Assembly (NCBI GenBank): GCA_036397475.1
Contig: DASWIV010000135.1
Coordinates: 1 to 6,360, forward strand
Origin: DASWIV01 sp036397475
GTDB lineage: Bacteria; JAJVIF01; JAPKYR01
Length of the DNA stretch: 6,360 bases
Direction of reading: 5' to 3'
A program made the translations under genes and the position numbers. The notes beneath the pieces were generated by a model, which saw only the letters and a list, made by a program, of their open reading frames with translations, was not told the DNA's origin and did not search any database. This document shows positions 6,318 to 6,360 of this stretch, piece by piece (within the stretch, counting starts at the first letter, position 1; the number at the start of each line of letters is the position of its first letter).

Positions 6318-6360
6318 ATGAGAAAACCGGCACAGGTAACACGGGAGATAAGCCTCGAAG
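6318..6360 (+). CDS. Start of an unidentified ORF, possibly from an inserted element (partial)
   Basis: An ATG with a strong ribosome-binding sequence (GGAAAGAGGG ending five bases upstream) opens a frame reading MRKPAQVTREISLE to the window edge. A second frame from a GTG at 6290, with GGTGG four bases before it, is also open to the edge and begins VSVKRKEGRHEKTGTGNTGD. Only one is likely to be real, and 14-23 residues are too few to name a family. The position, just past the truncated recombinase and its palindrome, suggests a mobile-element gene such as a transposase or intron-encoded protein, but this is inference from context. Confidence 0.35.
   Translation, partial: MRKPAQVTREISLE

Overview
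The window looks like chromosome of a diderm (Gram-negative-type) bacterium of moderate GC content, probably from a little-cultured lineage. The evidence is an LptA/OstA-like periplasmic protein directly behind a phosphopentomutase gene, an exported LysM-NlpC/P60 cell-wall hydrolase, and an initiator tRNA gene without an encoded CCA end. The phylum cannot be fixed from this sequence alone.

Layout. Minus strand, 1-2342: deoB (phosphopentomutase), then two bases later an lptA/ostA-like gene, then the first 26 codons of an acidic protein that runs off the left edge. All three read leftwards as one apparent operon. Positions 2343-3096 form a long divergent intergenic region. It holds a cluster of overlapping inverted repeats beside a possible deoB promoter, a possible short transcription unit ending in a bidirectional terminator (2852-2903), and a leader with several hairpins in front of the next gene. 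Plus strand, 3097-4839: a secreted protein with five LysM modules and an NlpC/P60 peptidase domain. Positions 4840-5216 are AT-rich and carry a good sigma70-type promoter with an 18-bp imperfect palindrome over its -10 element. A MarR-family regulator (5217-5654) with a strong intrinsic terminator follows, then an initiator tRNA gene (5765-5837) with its own promoter.

The right edge is accessory DNA. A remnant of a large serine recombinase (5797-6261, minus strand) converges on the tRNA gene. Its reading frame continues into the tRNA, which supplies its last 12 codons and its stop. This points to an element integrated at the 3' end of the initiator tRNA gene. The recombinase has lost its catalytic N-terminal part. 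At its broken end lies a 20-bp near-palindrome and then the start of another plus-strand reading frame that leaves the window, probably a second insertion.

Themes. The left half is housekeeping and envelope: nucleoside salvage, lipopolysaccharide transport and peptidoglycan remodelling. The right half is a regulator and a tRNA used as an integration site. I found no CRISPR array, no complete mobile element and no recognised riboswitch class. The most unusual points are the serine recombinase/initiator tRNA junction, including an odd C1xU72 mismatch in the tRNA, and the structured, possibly switchable leader of the LysM hydrolase gene.
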